From the NCBI GenBank assembly GCA_958510875.1, contig OY294067.1:59532039-59596038 (forward strand): a stretch of 64,000 bases of DNA. The letters run 5' to 3'. The stretch is from Endomychus coccineus (taxonomy: Eukaryota > Arthropoda > Insecta > Coleoptera > Endomychidae). A model generated the notes under the pieces. The model saw nothing but the letters and a program-made list of their open reading frames with translations, had not been told where the DNA came from and ran no database searches. Within the stretch, counting starts at the first letter, position 1. Every line of letters starts with the position of its first letter. A program made the translations under genes and the position numbers. Below, piece after piece: positions 44,686 through 55,702 of the stretch.

Positions 44686-45891
44686 TTATAAGGAAGGAAA
44701 TTCGGTAAGTTCAACATATTTTATTTGATTTGGACGATTGGGCAGCTCATGAAAAAATTCATTGTTGAAGTCAAGTTTATATTTAATAATTCTTTGATAA
44801 TACACCAAGGCTCGAATGTTGGTTACAACCGATGTTTTGGATGGTCTTATTGACCTGTACTCTCTGAAAAAATGGAAATTTTCCATTTCTGCAATGTATG
44901 GTGTTGAAGGTCTGACTTCTTTAGTAACCCTTAAATAGTTTCACTCTATTGTGCAATGTTCTGAATCACATTCTATTTATGTTTGACCCTTCTCAAAACA
45001 TTTTAGAGTAATCTTGACATCATATTTTCCAGATAGCTATAAAAGAGCATTAGCCAAATTTGCATTTTATTTTGAGCAGTATACCCATTGGAGTATATTA
45101 TAATAGGTGTTTTTCACAATCATTGAGATTTTTTTCTTCAGGAAAATCGAACAAGAAAGAAGCATGGCTGAGACTTATCCATTTATCTGAGTCTGATTAT
45201 GCCAATAGCAAACTACTTCTTTAGTAGCAGGATCGTGAAGTAAAAAATTGAACAGCACAATTTATCGTTACAAGATTGGAAAGCTTGCTCTAGGTAAAAT
45301 TGATTTGTGTCTTTTCGGCAGTAATGGAATGGTAATTTATTTAATTTCCTCCTTGAAAATATCCTTGCTTCTCAATCTTGTAGAAATTTCAACATCTTGT
45401 TACCATACCGTTATTTGCGGATAAAGCCCAAGATCTTTCAAACCACTCTCCTAAGCTTAGTGGGTTGATAAATCAATTTATAAACTTGACAGTGATTATA
45501 GTTCAAAATCAAATGGTACCTCAATGTTATTAATCGTCTTGAATTTTCTTTTTCGGATCTTTTCCTGTCAAATACTCTTACTGTGGTTGCTACAGAAACT
45601 TTACGTTGTTCCCAAGACATGTCTGACCAGAATTTCGAGAAATTATTCTTTCAATCGTCATTTTAGGCACTGTATTAAGGGATCTTTGCATTTGCATCGA
45701 GGTTTTAGCCGTCTTTCATTCCTGGAAGTGTCTTGAAATGTTTTTTTTCGATATTTTGGTTTTCCTAACCCAAGGTATTTTTCTCCACTCATTCTCAGTT
45801 TTTTGTTAAGCTCCTTTTTCTTTTCGCCCTTGGTCTTTCTTTGCTTTCTTAGTAGAGTTTTTTCATCTAAACTAGAGCTGCTTTCCATCAC
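44686..45891 (-). pseudogene. decayed copy of a multicopy insect gene family of unknown function
   Basis: On the - strand, fragments appear in protein order: MSGEKYLGLGKPKYRKKTF then PRCKCKDPLI (45891-45658), MSWEQRKVSVAT with SRRLITLRYHLIL and VYK (45620-45440), and FREYRSIRPSKTSVVTNIRA with YKLDFNNEFFHELPNRPNQI (44886-44686). From memory these match the N-terminus, middle and C-terminus of a large, poorly characterised protein repeated many times in insect and cnidarian genomes (pattern RMSG--Y-G--KP; W-QRK-FV; YKSIRP; YKLDF---ELP-RP). It is probably transposon-encoded. The central catalytic-looking part is deleted, and stops and frameshifts separate the pieces. Confidence 0.5.
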
Positions 45892-48800
45892 TGTCTCTTC
45901 TTAGATGGTGTCCATGCCCTGATTCGTGTTCCTTTAGCCATTTTTTCCAGAACACGATATTTTTGAATATTATCTGATTGACTCTCTTCTCCTATCAAGT
46001 TTATTTCATGATTCTGTGGTTCTTCTTAACTCAAAGCTTTCATCTTAACAGTTTCTGGAGTTAATTCTGATTGCTGCTGGGGAATAAAAAAGTACAAACA
46101 GGGGGGTAACGATCCATATGCCGTATTCAAAATCCCAAGCTTTATCAATCCAGCAATAAAATTATGTGTATGAAAGGCAAGATGAAACGGAAAACGGCTT
46201 AAACGAACAAATTGTATTTATGAAACATATAATGAAAAGTAGTTATCTCCTAATAACATATAACAAAGTTAAAAATAAATGTTTGTTTACTTTAAACTTG
46301 CAAAATTTGACGAGTCTGGGGTTCAAGCTATAACATTTTGTATTGATAATCGCCCCTTTTGTGTTTGGAAAATAATAAATAAAATATAAATTTCAACTCG
46401 GAAGTACAAGAAGAAAAAACGTTATGTCTAAGAGAAGGTACTTCAAAGCTTCACACATTCGATTCGTGGTATCCACAACTTTCATTTTACTACATGTTGC
46501 CTTTTACCTATGAATATACTCCCTCGTATCGTTGGGCTACGCTGTATATATGTATATAGTTGTATTTATCTGTATAATTGTACATGGATCATGAGTATTG
46601 TAAAATTATGTACATAATTATATAAACTTAACGTATTTTTTGTAGGAAGCAAATGCTTTATTTTGCCTGATGTATTAGATGATGTGAGTTACCGTCTCGT
46701 GACTGTGCGCTTGCCCATCCAAAAATATATTTTTGTTTTTGGCATGTTACATGATTTTTTTAAATTTTATAATCATTCAGGAAAAGAGTTATCTGTGATG
46801 CGATATGGTGGTAAAGTGCAATGCTTTTTTACAAATTCAGTTGAACGGATGAATTATTATAATGCCAATCTACCCTACATATGTGAACTTCGATGTAATT
46901 TTTTTATTCCCAAATTCATTTTTAATTTTTAGTGTTTTTTGTTATAATGAAATATGTGAATTATTAATAAAATATTCTATAATATATTTTTGTTATATTT
47001 CCCTCCTTTTAGAAACCAACTCGAATTAATTATTTAAACATGATGTTGTAAGTACAAAGAAATCCTGTGATGTCCTCAACAGCGTCGGTCCTAAGGATCC
47101 TTCACCTTGATAGTAATAACAAGAGAATTTGTACATGCCAATGAAATAAACTTCAATTTCAATCATTCTTGTTCTCCAAAGGAACGCTTACACTTTCCAA
47201 AATTCTTTTTTGTGAAATGTATCGCAGTAATACTCTTCTCTTTGAAAAGGTATCTTGAAAGGAATACGAAATAAATCAATGGAAAATGTGCATGTTGAAT
47301 GTTGTGAAATCTCTGAAAAACATGACAAATTCGAGTCATAAAAATAAAGTAACAAATAGTTGTACCAACACCGAATTTTTCTGCATTCTGGAGGATATTC
47401 CCACACAATTCAACAACCGCTTGGAGTAACTTTGCAATCACCCATGATAACGTGACTCTTCATTCTCTAAGTCAAGACAATTACTTCCCACAGTCACTTT
47501 TATAGCAGTTTCGTCAAGTAAACAAAATGTGTAAGCCGAGTGCTGTGGTCTGAAAAGGATAATCGAAATGCAAACCAACCATTATGGCTAACAGGAAACG
47601 GAAATACTCTAAAAAATTAATTGGTGTATGAGATTTTATTCACTTTAAATAAAGAATTACATTGTTCAAATTCAAAATCAATGAACCATTTTGTTAAACT
47701 AGTAAAATTTCACTATAAATTTATATCAATCTTCAAAATGTTTCATAGTACAAAGACAAAACTTGATATACAGAGTAGTGTGAGACTGTGTGAAGTTCAA
47801 TAACAGATCTAATTTACGCCTAGAAGGGCCCTATCTCCAGTTATATACATGTACTAATGAAAAGCCCAGTATAACTTTTAAATCATATGTATGAATAGGA
47901 AGTTTCCTATTAAACCTATAACATTAAGAGAACATATCGTGGGCGTACAAGAAGAAGACACCAAGTCCACAATTGCAATTTTTAGGAAAATCGATTTTTA
48001 TGTTTATTGATGACCGTTAAATCGAATTGAGTTTACTCTGATGATGATGATGGCTAATTGGTAGCCAAAAGGTTCAGAATACCTAGAATATTTTCAGTTG
48101 ATAAGGGTGAATATATCTTGTTTATAGTGTTATTATAGTGTGTCCACAGTGTGAACTCTTTTATAGTTAATTTTTCTATGTGTCCACAGTGTGAACTCTT
48201 TTATAGTTAATTTTTCTATGTTCTCGGAAAACGACAAGCTATCTGTATTTGTACTTAAAAAATAACAATATTAAGACCTGTCTGGAATTATTTTGCTCAC
48301 CAGAACAAGGTATGTATCACTTATGTTATGTTATTTTTGCCAAGTTTGGTTGTTGTTATCTGCAGACAAAAAACCGATAAATGGTACTTGTCTCTTTTTT
48401 GCCGTTTTCTTTCATTTGGCAATGTAGATTCAGTGGCATAAAACACTTATCTTGTTTTTCCTGTATGAATAACTTCTTTACATGTGCAGCGTGGAGTGTG
48501 TATATGTTACGTCACTTGCCTAAATTTGATTTGTAAAATAACCTAGAATATTTCTTGATATAGTGTACGCATCAGTGAGATAGTTTAAGCTGTTGAAACT
48601 TGTTCTCACACGGTGCTTTGATGATTAAGATGATAATGAAGTCAAAATCTACAATAGGTAAGTTTTTATCAGATTTTCAATATTATAAAATGCGCCAACG
48701 GATTTTCTATGTTAGAATGTAGCCACAGTTCACGTCCGTGCATGAAATAAATTCTACTACTGAAAATTGATCCGAATGAAATTGCCGAGATTATACTCTC

Positions 48801-49734
48801 AAAATTGAAAAAATCCCGGTATCGACATATCCACAGAGAGATCCAAACTCCTGTATGATAACATAACCACCCCAATTGCCCAATCAGCCACATAACAATT
48901 TTTACATTAAAAACGGAAGTGTATCCAAAAGCCCTCAAAATAGCTAAAATCATATCGATTTTTAAAAATTGAAATAAGGAGGATGTGGAAAACTGACACC
49001 AAAAATTCTTGAGAAAACACTCGAAAATCTGATTGTAAGCTTTTGACAAAGTACAAAATATTAGACAACGAAATTGAGAGAAAAAATATGCATGCAAGAT
49101 GCTCCTTAAAAATCACAACGAGGTCTAGTATAGACTTCGTTGAAAAATCTATGATGCCATCGATCGAAAGTTTCCAGCTATCTGTGTATTTGCAGATCTA
49201 TGAAAACCAGGTAAGGCCAAGGAGAAATTATCGTAACAAGAAGAAATGAAACTGTGGTGCTGAGACAGTTGAAAAAGCACAAGTTTTGCATGATCTATGT
49301 GGCTCTGTCTATACAGATGAATACACTTTGCATCATGAGTTTTCAAACAATATTACTATTGCTGATGATCTATGCATTACAAGAATTGTGACCATGATGA
49401 AATTGGGAGGTTCGTACGGGCTCAAGCTGAGGAATAGAGAGGTACATACTTAATATTATCACTAAATAAAACAGATATTGTGGTACAAACCATAGTCAAT
49501 TATACTTTAACTATGGTACAAACACTAATCTTTTAAACTGTATACAAATAAGAGAAAAACCCATACTCAGTTCCGAGCAACAACCCAAAGTTGTTCTCAA
49601 ACCATATCTACATACCAGTTTGTACCATCAGGCAATGGAAAAACTTTTACCACTGGCCTCTCAAAGAATTTGACCTGAACGAAATTGCAGTGGAGGCAAA
49701 CGCTCATCCTTAAGCAGAACCTAAGCACCTTTAA
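45892..49734. other. unassigned intergenic sequence
   Basis: No gene is supported over this 3.8-kb stretch. Open frames at 46663-46932 (+), 47163-47441 (-) and 48669-49116 (-) have no recognisable motif and lie in AT-rich sequence. The + strand of about 48.7-49.4 kb gives broken, lysine-rich readings that could be an old retroelement, but I could not place them in a family. Confidence 0.3.
48141..48220. repeat. exact 40-bp tandem duplication
   Basis: The 40-bp unit starting tgtccacagtgtgaactctt and ending tttttctatg occurs twice without a difference (48141-48180 and 48181-48220). Confidence 0.95.
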
Positions 49735-50188
49735 TGATGTTATCGGGCTGCAGCCATTCATAACGTTGCATTAGAGAATGCAAATAAACATGATGCCATC
49801 GTTTCCAGACATCTTGGTGGCGTCAAGTGAGTAATTGCGAGCGATTCAATCGATTCAATTTCAAATCAGTTACGTCACAATCAGGAATTGCACTGAGTGA
49901 CTCTAACTTCAAGAAATGACCGGGCGTAAGGACAGATAGATCATTGATATCAGAACTCATCTCAACAGGAGGGCGTGAATTAGGTAACGCCTCAATTTGA
50001 ACTAGAATGGTGTACAGTTCCTCGTATGTCAGAATCTGTTCACCAATGACCCTAGACAAATGTGTTTTTACGAATTTGATGCCGCTTTCTCACAAGCCCC
50101 CAAAGTGAGGAGCTAATGGTGAATTCAATTTCCACTGGATGTGCACATTTTCTAGAGCTTGTTGCAATAACGATAACAAATATCCATT
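49735..50188 (-). pseudogene. older BEL/Pao integrase remnant, downstream part
   Basis: The - strand encodes the second half of a BEL/Pao integrase: NSPLAPHFGGL (the motif before the catalytic glutamate), ESGIKFVKTHL, RVIGEQILTYEELYTILVQI, NSRPPVE and LSVLTPGHFL, then TDLKLNRLNRSQLL. Stops interrupt it. Its upstream half lies at 55984-56253, beyond the complete BEL/Pao element inserted between them; both halves would join at the target site GGCAC. It belongs to a different BEL lineage from the inserted element. Confidence 0.85.
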
Positions 50189-50193
50189 GGCAC

Positions 50194-50469
50194 TGTTGCG
50201 TTTCAATCACCTACCCGGTGAATGGAAACGTTCAAAAAGGAAATGGGATTACTCGGGGAGAAAGAATAAGGCAAATAGGTCCAATACAAACTTGTATAAC
50301 AGCAAAACTTTAAATATATTTCGTAATCTCAAAATTGTCACTTGACTTCTGTCATAATATATTTTCAACAAAAACAAAAACTCATCCTTCAACTCATATA
50401 GAACAAACTCAATCAGGAAAATGCAATGAGTAGATTCCATATACAGGATAAATACAGTGAAATCTAACA
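50194..50469 (-). repeat. BEL/Pao 3' LTR
   Basis: 276 bp, on the + strand starting tgttgcgtttcaatcacc and ending atctaaca. No difference from the 5' LTR was found when the two were read side by side. Confidence 0.95.
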
Positions 50470-50485
50470 TACTCCCCCCTTGAGA
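50470..50485 (-). promoter_or_regulatory. polypurine tract of the BEL/Pao element
   Basis: On the - strand a purine-rich run, CAAGGGGGGAGTA, directly abuts the 3' LTR, the position and composition expected for the second-strand primer of reverse transcription. Confidence 0.8.
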
Positions 50486-50516
50486 CATGAAAACAAATGA
50501 AGTGACTCAACATCAA

Positions 50517-50710
50517 TCAAAGGTCTAGTCTAACAGGTTTTTTTATTTTTCTGCCAAATCTTGAAATTGGGGTTTCTTGTTCCACTCTTGGTTTCTTTGA
50601 CGAAGTCCCTGCTCTTCGTATATCCCCTGGATCTAGTTCTCCATTATCCATTTCAAGCAGGTAGAGCCTTTGTAAAGGCCTCAATATCTATCCTTGGGCA
50701 GTCTTCAATT
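50517..50710 (-). pseudogene. out-of-frame C-terminal tail of BEL/Pao pol
   Basis: After the stop at about 50711 the polyprotein similarity continues in another frame: LRPLQRLYLLEMDNGELD (the R-LQRL-LLE ending typical of BEL/Pao pol), then GRKIKKPV, ending at 50517. One in-frame TAG lies at 50688-50690. A small indel near 50715 therefore truncates the integrase C-terminus. Confidence 0.75.
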
Positions 50711-51565
50711 TCACCAGTTTCCATCTCTACCTAAAATCATTTCATTTACACGACCCAGTGGCCAATCGCTTCTTTTTTGGTTGTCATTGCCAATCAAAAC
50801 TACGTCACCGACTTTCAAAACATCATTTTTCAGCTTCTTTCTGGAAAACATCGATAGCTGACCCAAATATTCCCTTCGAAATCTCTTTCGTATATCTTCT
50901 TTCAGCTTCATTCTATATCTATAATGCCTTTTCAAATCAGTAGATCCCACAGCATCAAAGTCGGGTACACCAATTTCCTTTATTTCTTGAAGGAACATAG
51001 AAGGTGTTAGAGGGACTAAATCTCTGGGATCTTCAGATATATAAGTTATGGGTCTAGAATTTACCACTGCTTCACAGTCGCATATAACAGTTGATAACTC
51101 TTCTGAAGTGAGTGAAGTCCTTTTAAGTACTTTCCGGAGAATATCTTTCACTGTACGAATCAGCCTTTCCCACCATCCACCCCACCACGGTGCAGTTGGT
51201 GGAATGAATCTGAAGATGATTTTATGTATAGTTCCGTACTCAGAAATTTGATCCCAATTGATATCAGAAAGTGCATTATCTGCACCAACAAAATTTTTGG
51301 CATTATCGCTATATATGATGTGAGGCCTTCCTCTCCGAGCAACAAATCTTCTGAAAGATTGAAGAAATGCATCTGTGGATAGCGACGTCACCAAATCCAA
51401 ATGAACAGCTCTGTAAACTGCGCATGTATACAAGGTTATCCAGACTTTTCCTCCTGTCCTGATATACAAAGGACCTGCCAAATCCACCCCTACAATTTCG
51501 AATACTGCTGCATCTCGTACCCTCGTCTCCGGAAGAGCTATAGGCGGCACTCCCAAGTTTCTTGC
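50711..51565 (-). CDS. pol: BEL/Pao pol, integrase core part
   Basis: This open stretch continues in the same frame as the large pol frame, after one TAG at 51566-51568. It encodes the retroviral-type integrase core with VGVDLAGPLYIRT (first catalytic Asp), YSDNAKNFVGA (second Asp) and PWWGGWWERLIRTVK (catalytic Glu), then VNSRPIT and LTPSMFL. DNA insertion into the host genome is its role. The C-terminal end is cut off by a frame change at about 50715. The annotated start is arbitrary, since there is no Met near the stop; translation would need readthrough of the TAG. Confidence 0.9.
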   Translation of the reverse strand, partial: ARNLGVPPIALPETRVRDAAVFEIVGVDLAGPLYIRTGGKVWITLYTCAVYRAVHLDLVTSLSTDAFLQSFRRFVARRGRPHIIYSDNAKNFVGADNALSDINWDQISEYGTIHKIIFRFIPPTAPWWGGWWERLIRTVKDILRKVLKRTSLTSEELSTVICDCEAVVNSRPITYISEDPRDLVPLTPSMFLQEIKEIGVPDFDAVGSTDLKRHYRYRMKLKEDIRKRFRREYLGQLSMFSRKKLKNDVLKVGDVVLIGNDNQKRSDWPLGRVNEMILGRDGNW

Positions 51566-54500
51566 CTACAGTTTGCGACAGATAAAACATCTTGAAATTA
51601 CCGATTTTATTGTTCGTCTTCCCTTGATGATCCAAAAACGTTCCCTCAATATACCCAATAGACATTGAACTCCTGCATGAACATTTTTCAAATGCTCTTT
51701 AAAAATCAATCTTGACACAACTTCATGTTTGGATGGCAAGACATAAGGATAACGGAACTCAAGGCAGTCATTCCTATCAGAAATTTTGGTACGGATTCTG
51801 ATGAGGCCAGCTTCATCAATGAACGGACACAAGGAAGATAATCTGGAGTCATCAATACCTTGAAAGGTTTCTTCTTGTATCATTTTGATGATGAAATTTT
51901 CAGAATCAACAATTTCTTGTACTGTCAGAACATCTCTAATTCTATCATCTTTCGTTTTGCAATTCTGAATGAACCGCTTTATCCAAGCAATCATTCTGAT
52001 AATTTTGTCATAATCAGAGAAATAGTGATAATACCAGGTATAATCCTTCTTGGAACAAATTAGAGACGAAATTATACTTTTTCGTTTCTCTTCGTTGACA
52101 GATTTCTCGTCATAAATCAAAATTTGCTTGGGCCAATATGATTCCGCCTTCCACAACCAAGAAGGACCTTCCCACCATTTTCCGTCAACTAATTTCTTCG
52201 GTGAACATCCACGAGATGGAAGGTCTGCTGGGTTGATTTCTCCAGGAACGAAATACCAGTTTTCTTTATTGCTCATTTTTCGAATTTCGTTGACTCGATT
52301 CCATACAAATGGTTTCCACTGTTCTTCGTTTCTTATCCATGATAAAACAGTAGAAGAATCAGACCAATAACGAATAAGAATGTTAGGATCGAAACTTTGG
52401 AGGATAGTTTTGGCTAATCTGGCACCAATTGTAGCAGCTAAGAGTTCTAGTCGAGGAATACTCAACTTTTTCAAAGGCGCTACTCTGGATTTTGCTTGAA
52501 TCAACTGAACATTTGTTCTGGTTTTGTCTTCTGAACGCAAAAATATTGCTGTGGCATACGCTTCTGCACTGGAATCACAGAATACGTGCAAAGACCAGTT
52601 GAACGTATCAGAAGAGACAAGGAACCATCGTGGAATTTTCAAGTAGCTCAATAGAGTAAGTTCTTCAGTCCAGCGAAGAAAGATATCACGAGTATCTTCA
52701 TTCACGTCTGCATCCCAAGCCGTTTTCAAAGCCCATGCCTTCTGCAACAATAACTTAGGACATAATGTAACAGGGCTTGAAAATCCAATGGGGTCGAAAA
52801 GTTTATGTGCCACTGAAAGGATAATACGTTTCGTAACCTTTTCAAAGTTTATTGTTTCAAGCCAATCGTGATTAAGTTCCAAAGTGTCGAAATTTCTATT
52901 CCACATCAAACCAAGAACCGATGAGAATGAAGTAACTTGTGACGAATCATCCAAAAATGAAAATTCCCATCCACGCAAGTCGAATTGTGCTTCTTTCATC
53001 ACCCTGTTGGACTCATCAATAAACCTGTGTAGATCTTCTGAACTGTCCACGCTAGTTACACAGTTGTCGACATAAAAACTCTTTCGTAATCTGGTAATGA
53101 CTGATTTCGAATAGGACGTTTCACCTTCAAGGGCATTTTGGAGATGAAGATCTATGACTGCTGCCAGAAGAAATGGGCTACAATTCACTCCAAAAACGAC
53201 TCTATTGTGTCTGTATACAATCATTTCTCCGTTCTTGTTATGCCATAGAAACCTGAGTGAATCTCGATCTACTGAATGGAGTCCAATTTGTAAAAATGCT
53301 CTTCTGATGTCTGATATGACTCCTATTTTGGATAATCGGAACCCAATAAGAAGAGAGGGGATCAGTTCAATTAAGTTTATTCCTTTTTCCAAACATTGAT
53401 TAAGAGATGGAGAATTCTTTTCTTTTGCAGAGGCATCAAATACTGGACGTACTTTCGTAGTGGCACTGGAGAGTTTTATAACTGGATGGTGAGGTAAATA
53501 GTGACCTACAGTTTTACAGTAATCGATTTTTGAGAATGGAACCTCTTCAATTATCCCTTCTTGTAACCATTCATCAAAAACATTCTGATAGTCGTCGAAG
53601 AACCCATCTCTATGTAGTTTTCTGACGACAGCATTGTGTCTTCTGTAGGCCATATCAAAATTGGATGGAAGAGGAGGATGTCCTTCCACCCACGGCATAC
53701 AAACTTCGTATCGGCCATCTTCACTCCGGTTGACGCTCTCTAGAAAATGATTCATGATGGCTTTATCATTTTCTTCAGAAGTTTTCATATCAGATGGATC
53801 TGAAATACCCAGAATATCTAATTTCCATAGGTTTGATATCGAAATATCTCTGGATAACATTGAGCTGACTATAGTGGATGAATAATCATTAACAACAGGG
53901 GTAGATGACGAAATCTTTCCCATCAGGGTCCATCCTAGTAAAGTTTGCATAGCTACCAAACCACAACTCAGTTCATGTTTTTTCCCAGTGAACAATTTTC
54001 CAGCAATATCTGCCCCAATGAGGATGTCTATGGGACCATTTTTCGTGTCTGTGAGTTTGATACCAAAATTGCAAAGTTCTCGTGTCCAAACCCCATCTTT
54101 GACTGAAGTAATGTTATGACAAATTATTAGTTGGTCCAAAGCTTCAAAGTTACAGGCAAAATCATTCTGTAAATCACTTAAACGGATTCGATAACATGAG
54201 TGAGTGATTGTTTCGGTTGTAGATCCACCAAACAATGCATGAATTACTTGTTCTTGTCGAATTGGAGCATATTTCATCTCTTCCGCTGCACTTTTTGTGA
54301 TATATGATTTTTGGGAACCTGTATCGATAAGAGCTCTCACTTCTCTTTTATTGTTTTCACCTTTGAGCTGAACAGATATTGTTTGTAAAAATACTTCGTT
54401 ATGGATCATATTTGATAAGGATTTCTCAATATTTGCTTGTTTAGAAGGACTATTATGAGAATCTTCTTTCTTGGAACACATTACACTAACATGATGACCC

Positions 54501-54670
54501 TGACAATAAGAGCATTTCACTTTCATTCGGCATCTCCTGGAAATGTGTCCAAATCTCAAACAGGAATGACAACAACCTTTTTCTATCAAAATTTTCCTCT
54601 TCTGAGATAACTGCATCGTTGAAGCTCTTGAGCACTCTTCACTGGAATGTTGATCACCACAAAAACACAT
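51566..54670 (-). CDS. pol: BEL/Pao pol: zinc knuckles, protease, reverse transcriptase, RNase H
   Basis: A 1,034-codon frame. Order: Cys/His zinc knuckles (residues about 34-65, CCHSCLRFGHISRRC and CSYCQGHH); aspartic protease with ALIDTGSQKSYI (DTG near residue 116); reverse transcriptase with VRPVFDAS, SDIRRAFLQI and the catalytic box FYVDN (BEL/Pao often has YVDN or YVDD); RNase H with FCDSSAEAYATAI, WSDSSTVLSWI and PGEINPADLPSRG; and the start of the integrase zinc-binding region (HLKNVHAG, CFIC). It ends at a TAG at 51566-51568 just before the integrase core. The frame overlaps gag by about 85 nt in a different phase. The true polyprotein start is in gag, so the Met at 54670 is probably not used. 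Confidence 0.95.
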   Translation of the reverse strand: MCFCGDQHSSEECSRASTMQLSQKRKILIEKGCCHSCLRFGHISRRCRMKVKCSYCQGHHVSVMCSKKEDSHNSPSKQANIEKSLSNMIHNEVFLQTISVQLKGENNKREVRALIDTGSQKSYITKSAAEEMKYAPIRQEQVIHALFGGSTTETITHSCYRIRLSDLQNDFACNFEALDQLIICHNITSVKDGVWTRELCNFGIKLTDTKNGPIDILIGADIAGKLFTGKKHELSCGLVAMQTLLGWTLMGKISSSTPVVNDYSSTIVSSMLSRDISISNLWKLDILGISDPSDMKTSEENDKAIMNHFLESVNRSEDGRYEVCMPWVEGHPPLPSNFDMAYRRHNAVVRKLHRDGFFDDYQNVFDEWLQEGIIEEVPFSKIDYCKTVGHYLPHHPVIKLSSATTKVRPVFDASAKEKNSPSLNQCLEKGINLIELIPSLLIGFRLSKIGVISDIRRAFLQIGLHSVDRDSLRFLWHNKNGEMIVYRHNRVVFGVNCSPFLLAAVIDLHLQNALEGETSYSKSVITRLRKSFYVDNCVTSVDSSEDLHRFIDESNRVMKEAQFDLRGWEFSFLDDSSQVTSFSSVLGLMWNRNFDTLELNHDWLETINFEKVTKRIILSVAHKLFDPIGFSSPVTLCPKLLLQKAWALKTAWDADVNEDTRDIFLRWTEELTLLSYLKIPRWFLVSSDTFNWSLHVFCDSSAEAYATAIFLRSEDKTRTNVQLIQAKSRVAPLKKLSIPRLELLAATIGARLAKTILQSFDPNILIRYWSDSSTVLSWIRNEEQWKPFVWNRVNEIRKMSNKENWYFVPGEINPADLPSRGCSPKKLVDGKWWEGPSWLWKAESYWPKQILIYDEKSVNEEKRKSIISSLICSKKDYTWYYHYFSDYDKIIRMIAWIKRFIQNCKTKDDRIRDVLTVQEIVDSENFIIKMIQEETFQGIDDSRLSSLCPFIDEAGLIRIRTKISDRNDCLEFRYPYVLPSKHEVVSRLIFKEHLKNVHAGVQCLLGILRERFWIIKGRRTIKSVISRCFICRKL

Positions 54671-55671
54671 TTTTCGAGTGTTCTGTTGATCAAATCAGAC
54701 GTAGTAGCCAAAACAGAAAGTTTCTGTGATACATCGGTAGTATTTTTCGATTTATTACCTGTATCGAAACCAGACACGGCCAGAGATATCCGCTCTTCAT
54801 TTTCAACCTCCTTTTTGATAAACTTCATGAGGTTACTCAAACGTCCTTTCATTGTGACCCCTTCATCGTACAACGAACTCCTTTGCCATACTCTTATGGT
54901 ATCTTCATCGAGGCAGGACTCCACCAAAGGATACAGCATTGCAGCACATGTGTCGGAGGTAACACCCAGAGTTTCAAGGGATCGTAGCTGGGTTTCGATT
55001 TTGTCATAAAAGGATCTCAATCGATTAGTTTTATTAATATTGGATAAAACTAGCTTCAACAATTCACGAACATACACTTCTACTAGTAGATCGTCCCGTC
55101 CAAAACGAGTTTTCAAACTTTCCAGGGCTTTCGAGTAATTCTCATTATTCGGAGGATAGCTTTCAACAAGTTGTCTAGCTCGTGAATTAGGTATGGTACT
55201 TTGTATGAGATACTGGAACTTGTCTTCGTTTCTCATTGCTGGATCTTCGTGAATTCTTCTAAACTGGCTCCAAAATGGCAACCAATCCTTGAGATCACCT
55301 CCAAATTTCCTCAGTTCTATAGTGGGAAGCTTAATTTTTCTGATATAACTATCGGAATTTACATTGGCAATGTTAGTATCAGAACATAACTTCTCCACTC
55401 GCAATTTGACTTCATGATATTTAGAAGAATACTCATCAGCTCTTTGTACTTCTTCGGAGATAACGGCACTGTCTTCTTCTGAATTGAGGAGTAAATCGGT
55501 CAGAACTCGATCTAAATCGTTGAGCGCCTCCTGCTTTTGATCTAGCAAACGAAGATTTCCTTGGATTTTGATCAAATCGACATCTGGTAGCGAAATCGTC
55601 CCGATGATATCATTATATATCCTGGAGAATGCTGATCGTTGGATATCAAGTGCTCTCTTCACTTTCTCCAT
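54586..55671 (-). CDS. gag: BEL/Pao gag
   Basis: Capsid-type protein of the BEL/Pao element. The first Met outside the LTR is at 55671 (MEKVKRALDIQRSAFSRIYN), soon after the primer-binding site; the open frame extends 16 codons upstream into the LTR. Visible BEL gag features are LPTIELRKFGGDLKDWLPFW then FRRIHED, FQYLIQSTI, and ALESLKTRFGR, matching the conserved LP-I-LP-F-G----W--F---F pattern. Near 54660 the zinc-knuckle coding region moves to another frame, at a run of five T's. Either a one-base loss or a frameshift signal could explain this. The last about 28 codons of the gag frame are therefore probably non-homologous. Confidence 0.92.
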   Translation of the reverse strand: MEKVKRALDIQRSAFSRIYNDIIGTISLPDVDLIKIQGNLRLLDQKQEALNDLDRVLTDLLLNSEEDSAVISEEVQRADEYSSKYHEVKLRVEKLCSDTNIANVNSDSYIRKIKLPTIELRKFGGDLKDWLPFWSQFRRIHEDPAMRNEDKFQYLIQSTIPNSRARQLVESYPPNNENYSKALESLKTRFGRDDLLVEVYVRELLKLVLSNINKTNRLRSFYDKIETQLRSLETLGVTSDTCAAMLYPLVESCLDEDTIRVWQRSSLYDEGVTMKGRLSNLMKFIKKEVENEERISLAVSGFDTGNKSKNTTDVSQKLSVLATTSDLINRTLEKCVFVVINIPVKSAQELQRCSYLRRGKF

Positions 55672-55680
55672 TTCCCAGTG

Positions 55681-55697
55681 TCCTGTCACGGTCGCCA
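55681..55697 (-). promoter_or_regulatory. primer-binding site of the BEL/Pao element
   Basis: On the - strand, five bases after the 5' LTR, the sequence TGGCGACCGTGACAGGA begins with TGG, complementary to a tRNA 3' CCA end. It resembles the tRNA-Arg-type primer sites used by many BEL/Pao elements; the exact tRNA is inferred. Confidence 0.75.
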
Positions 55698-55702
55698 ATA
55701 AA

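Noticed and set aside
46663..46932. 89-codon + strand open frame as a host gene.
   Set aside because: No motif, no splice sites consistent with a conserved exon, and AT-rich composition; left unassigned.
48669..49116. Hydrophobic - strand open frames of 142 and 69 codons as membrane proteins.
   Set aside because: They overlap in different frames in AT-rich DNA, where Phe/Ile/Leu-rich readings arise by chance; no motif or splice context supports them.
54647..55009. 120-codon + strand frame within the BEL/Pao element.
   Set aside because: It is antisense to gag and pol and has no independent support.
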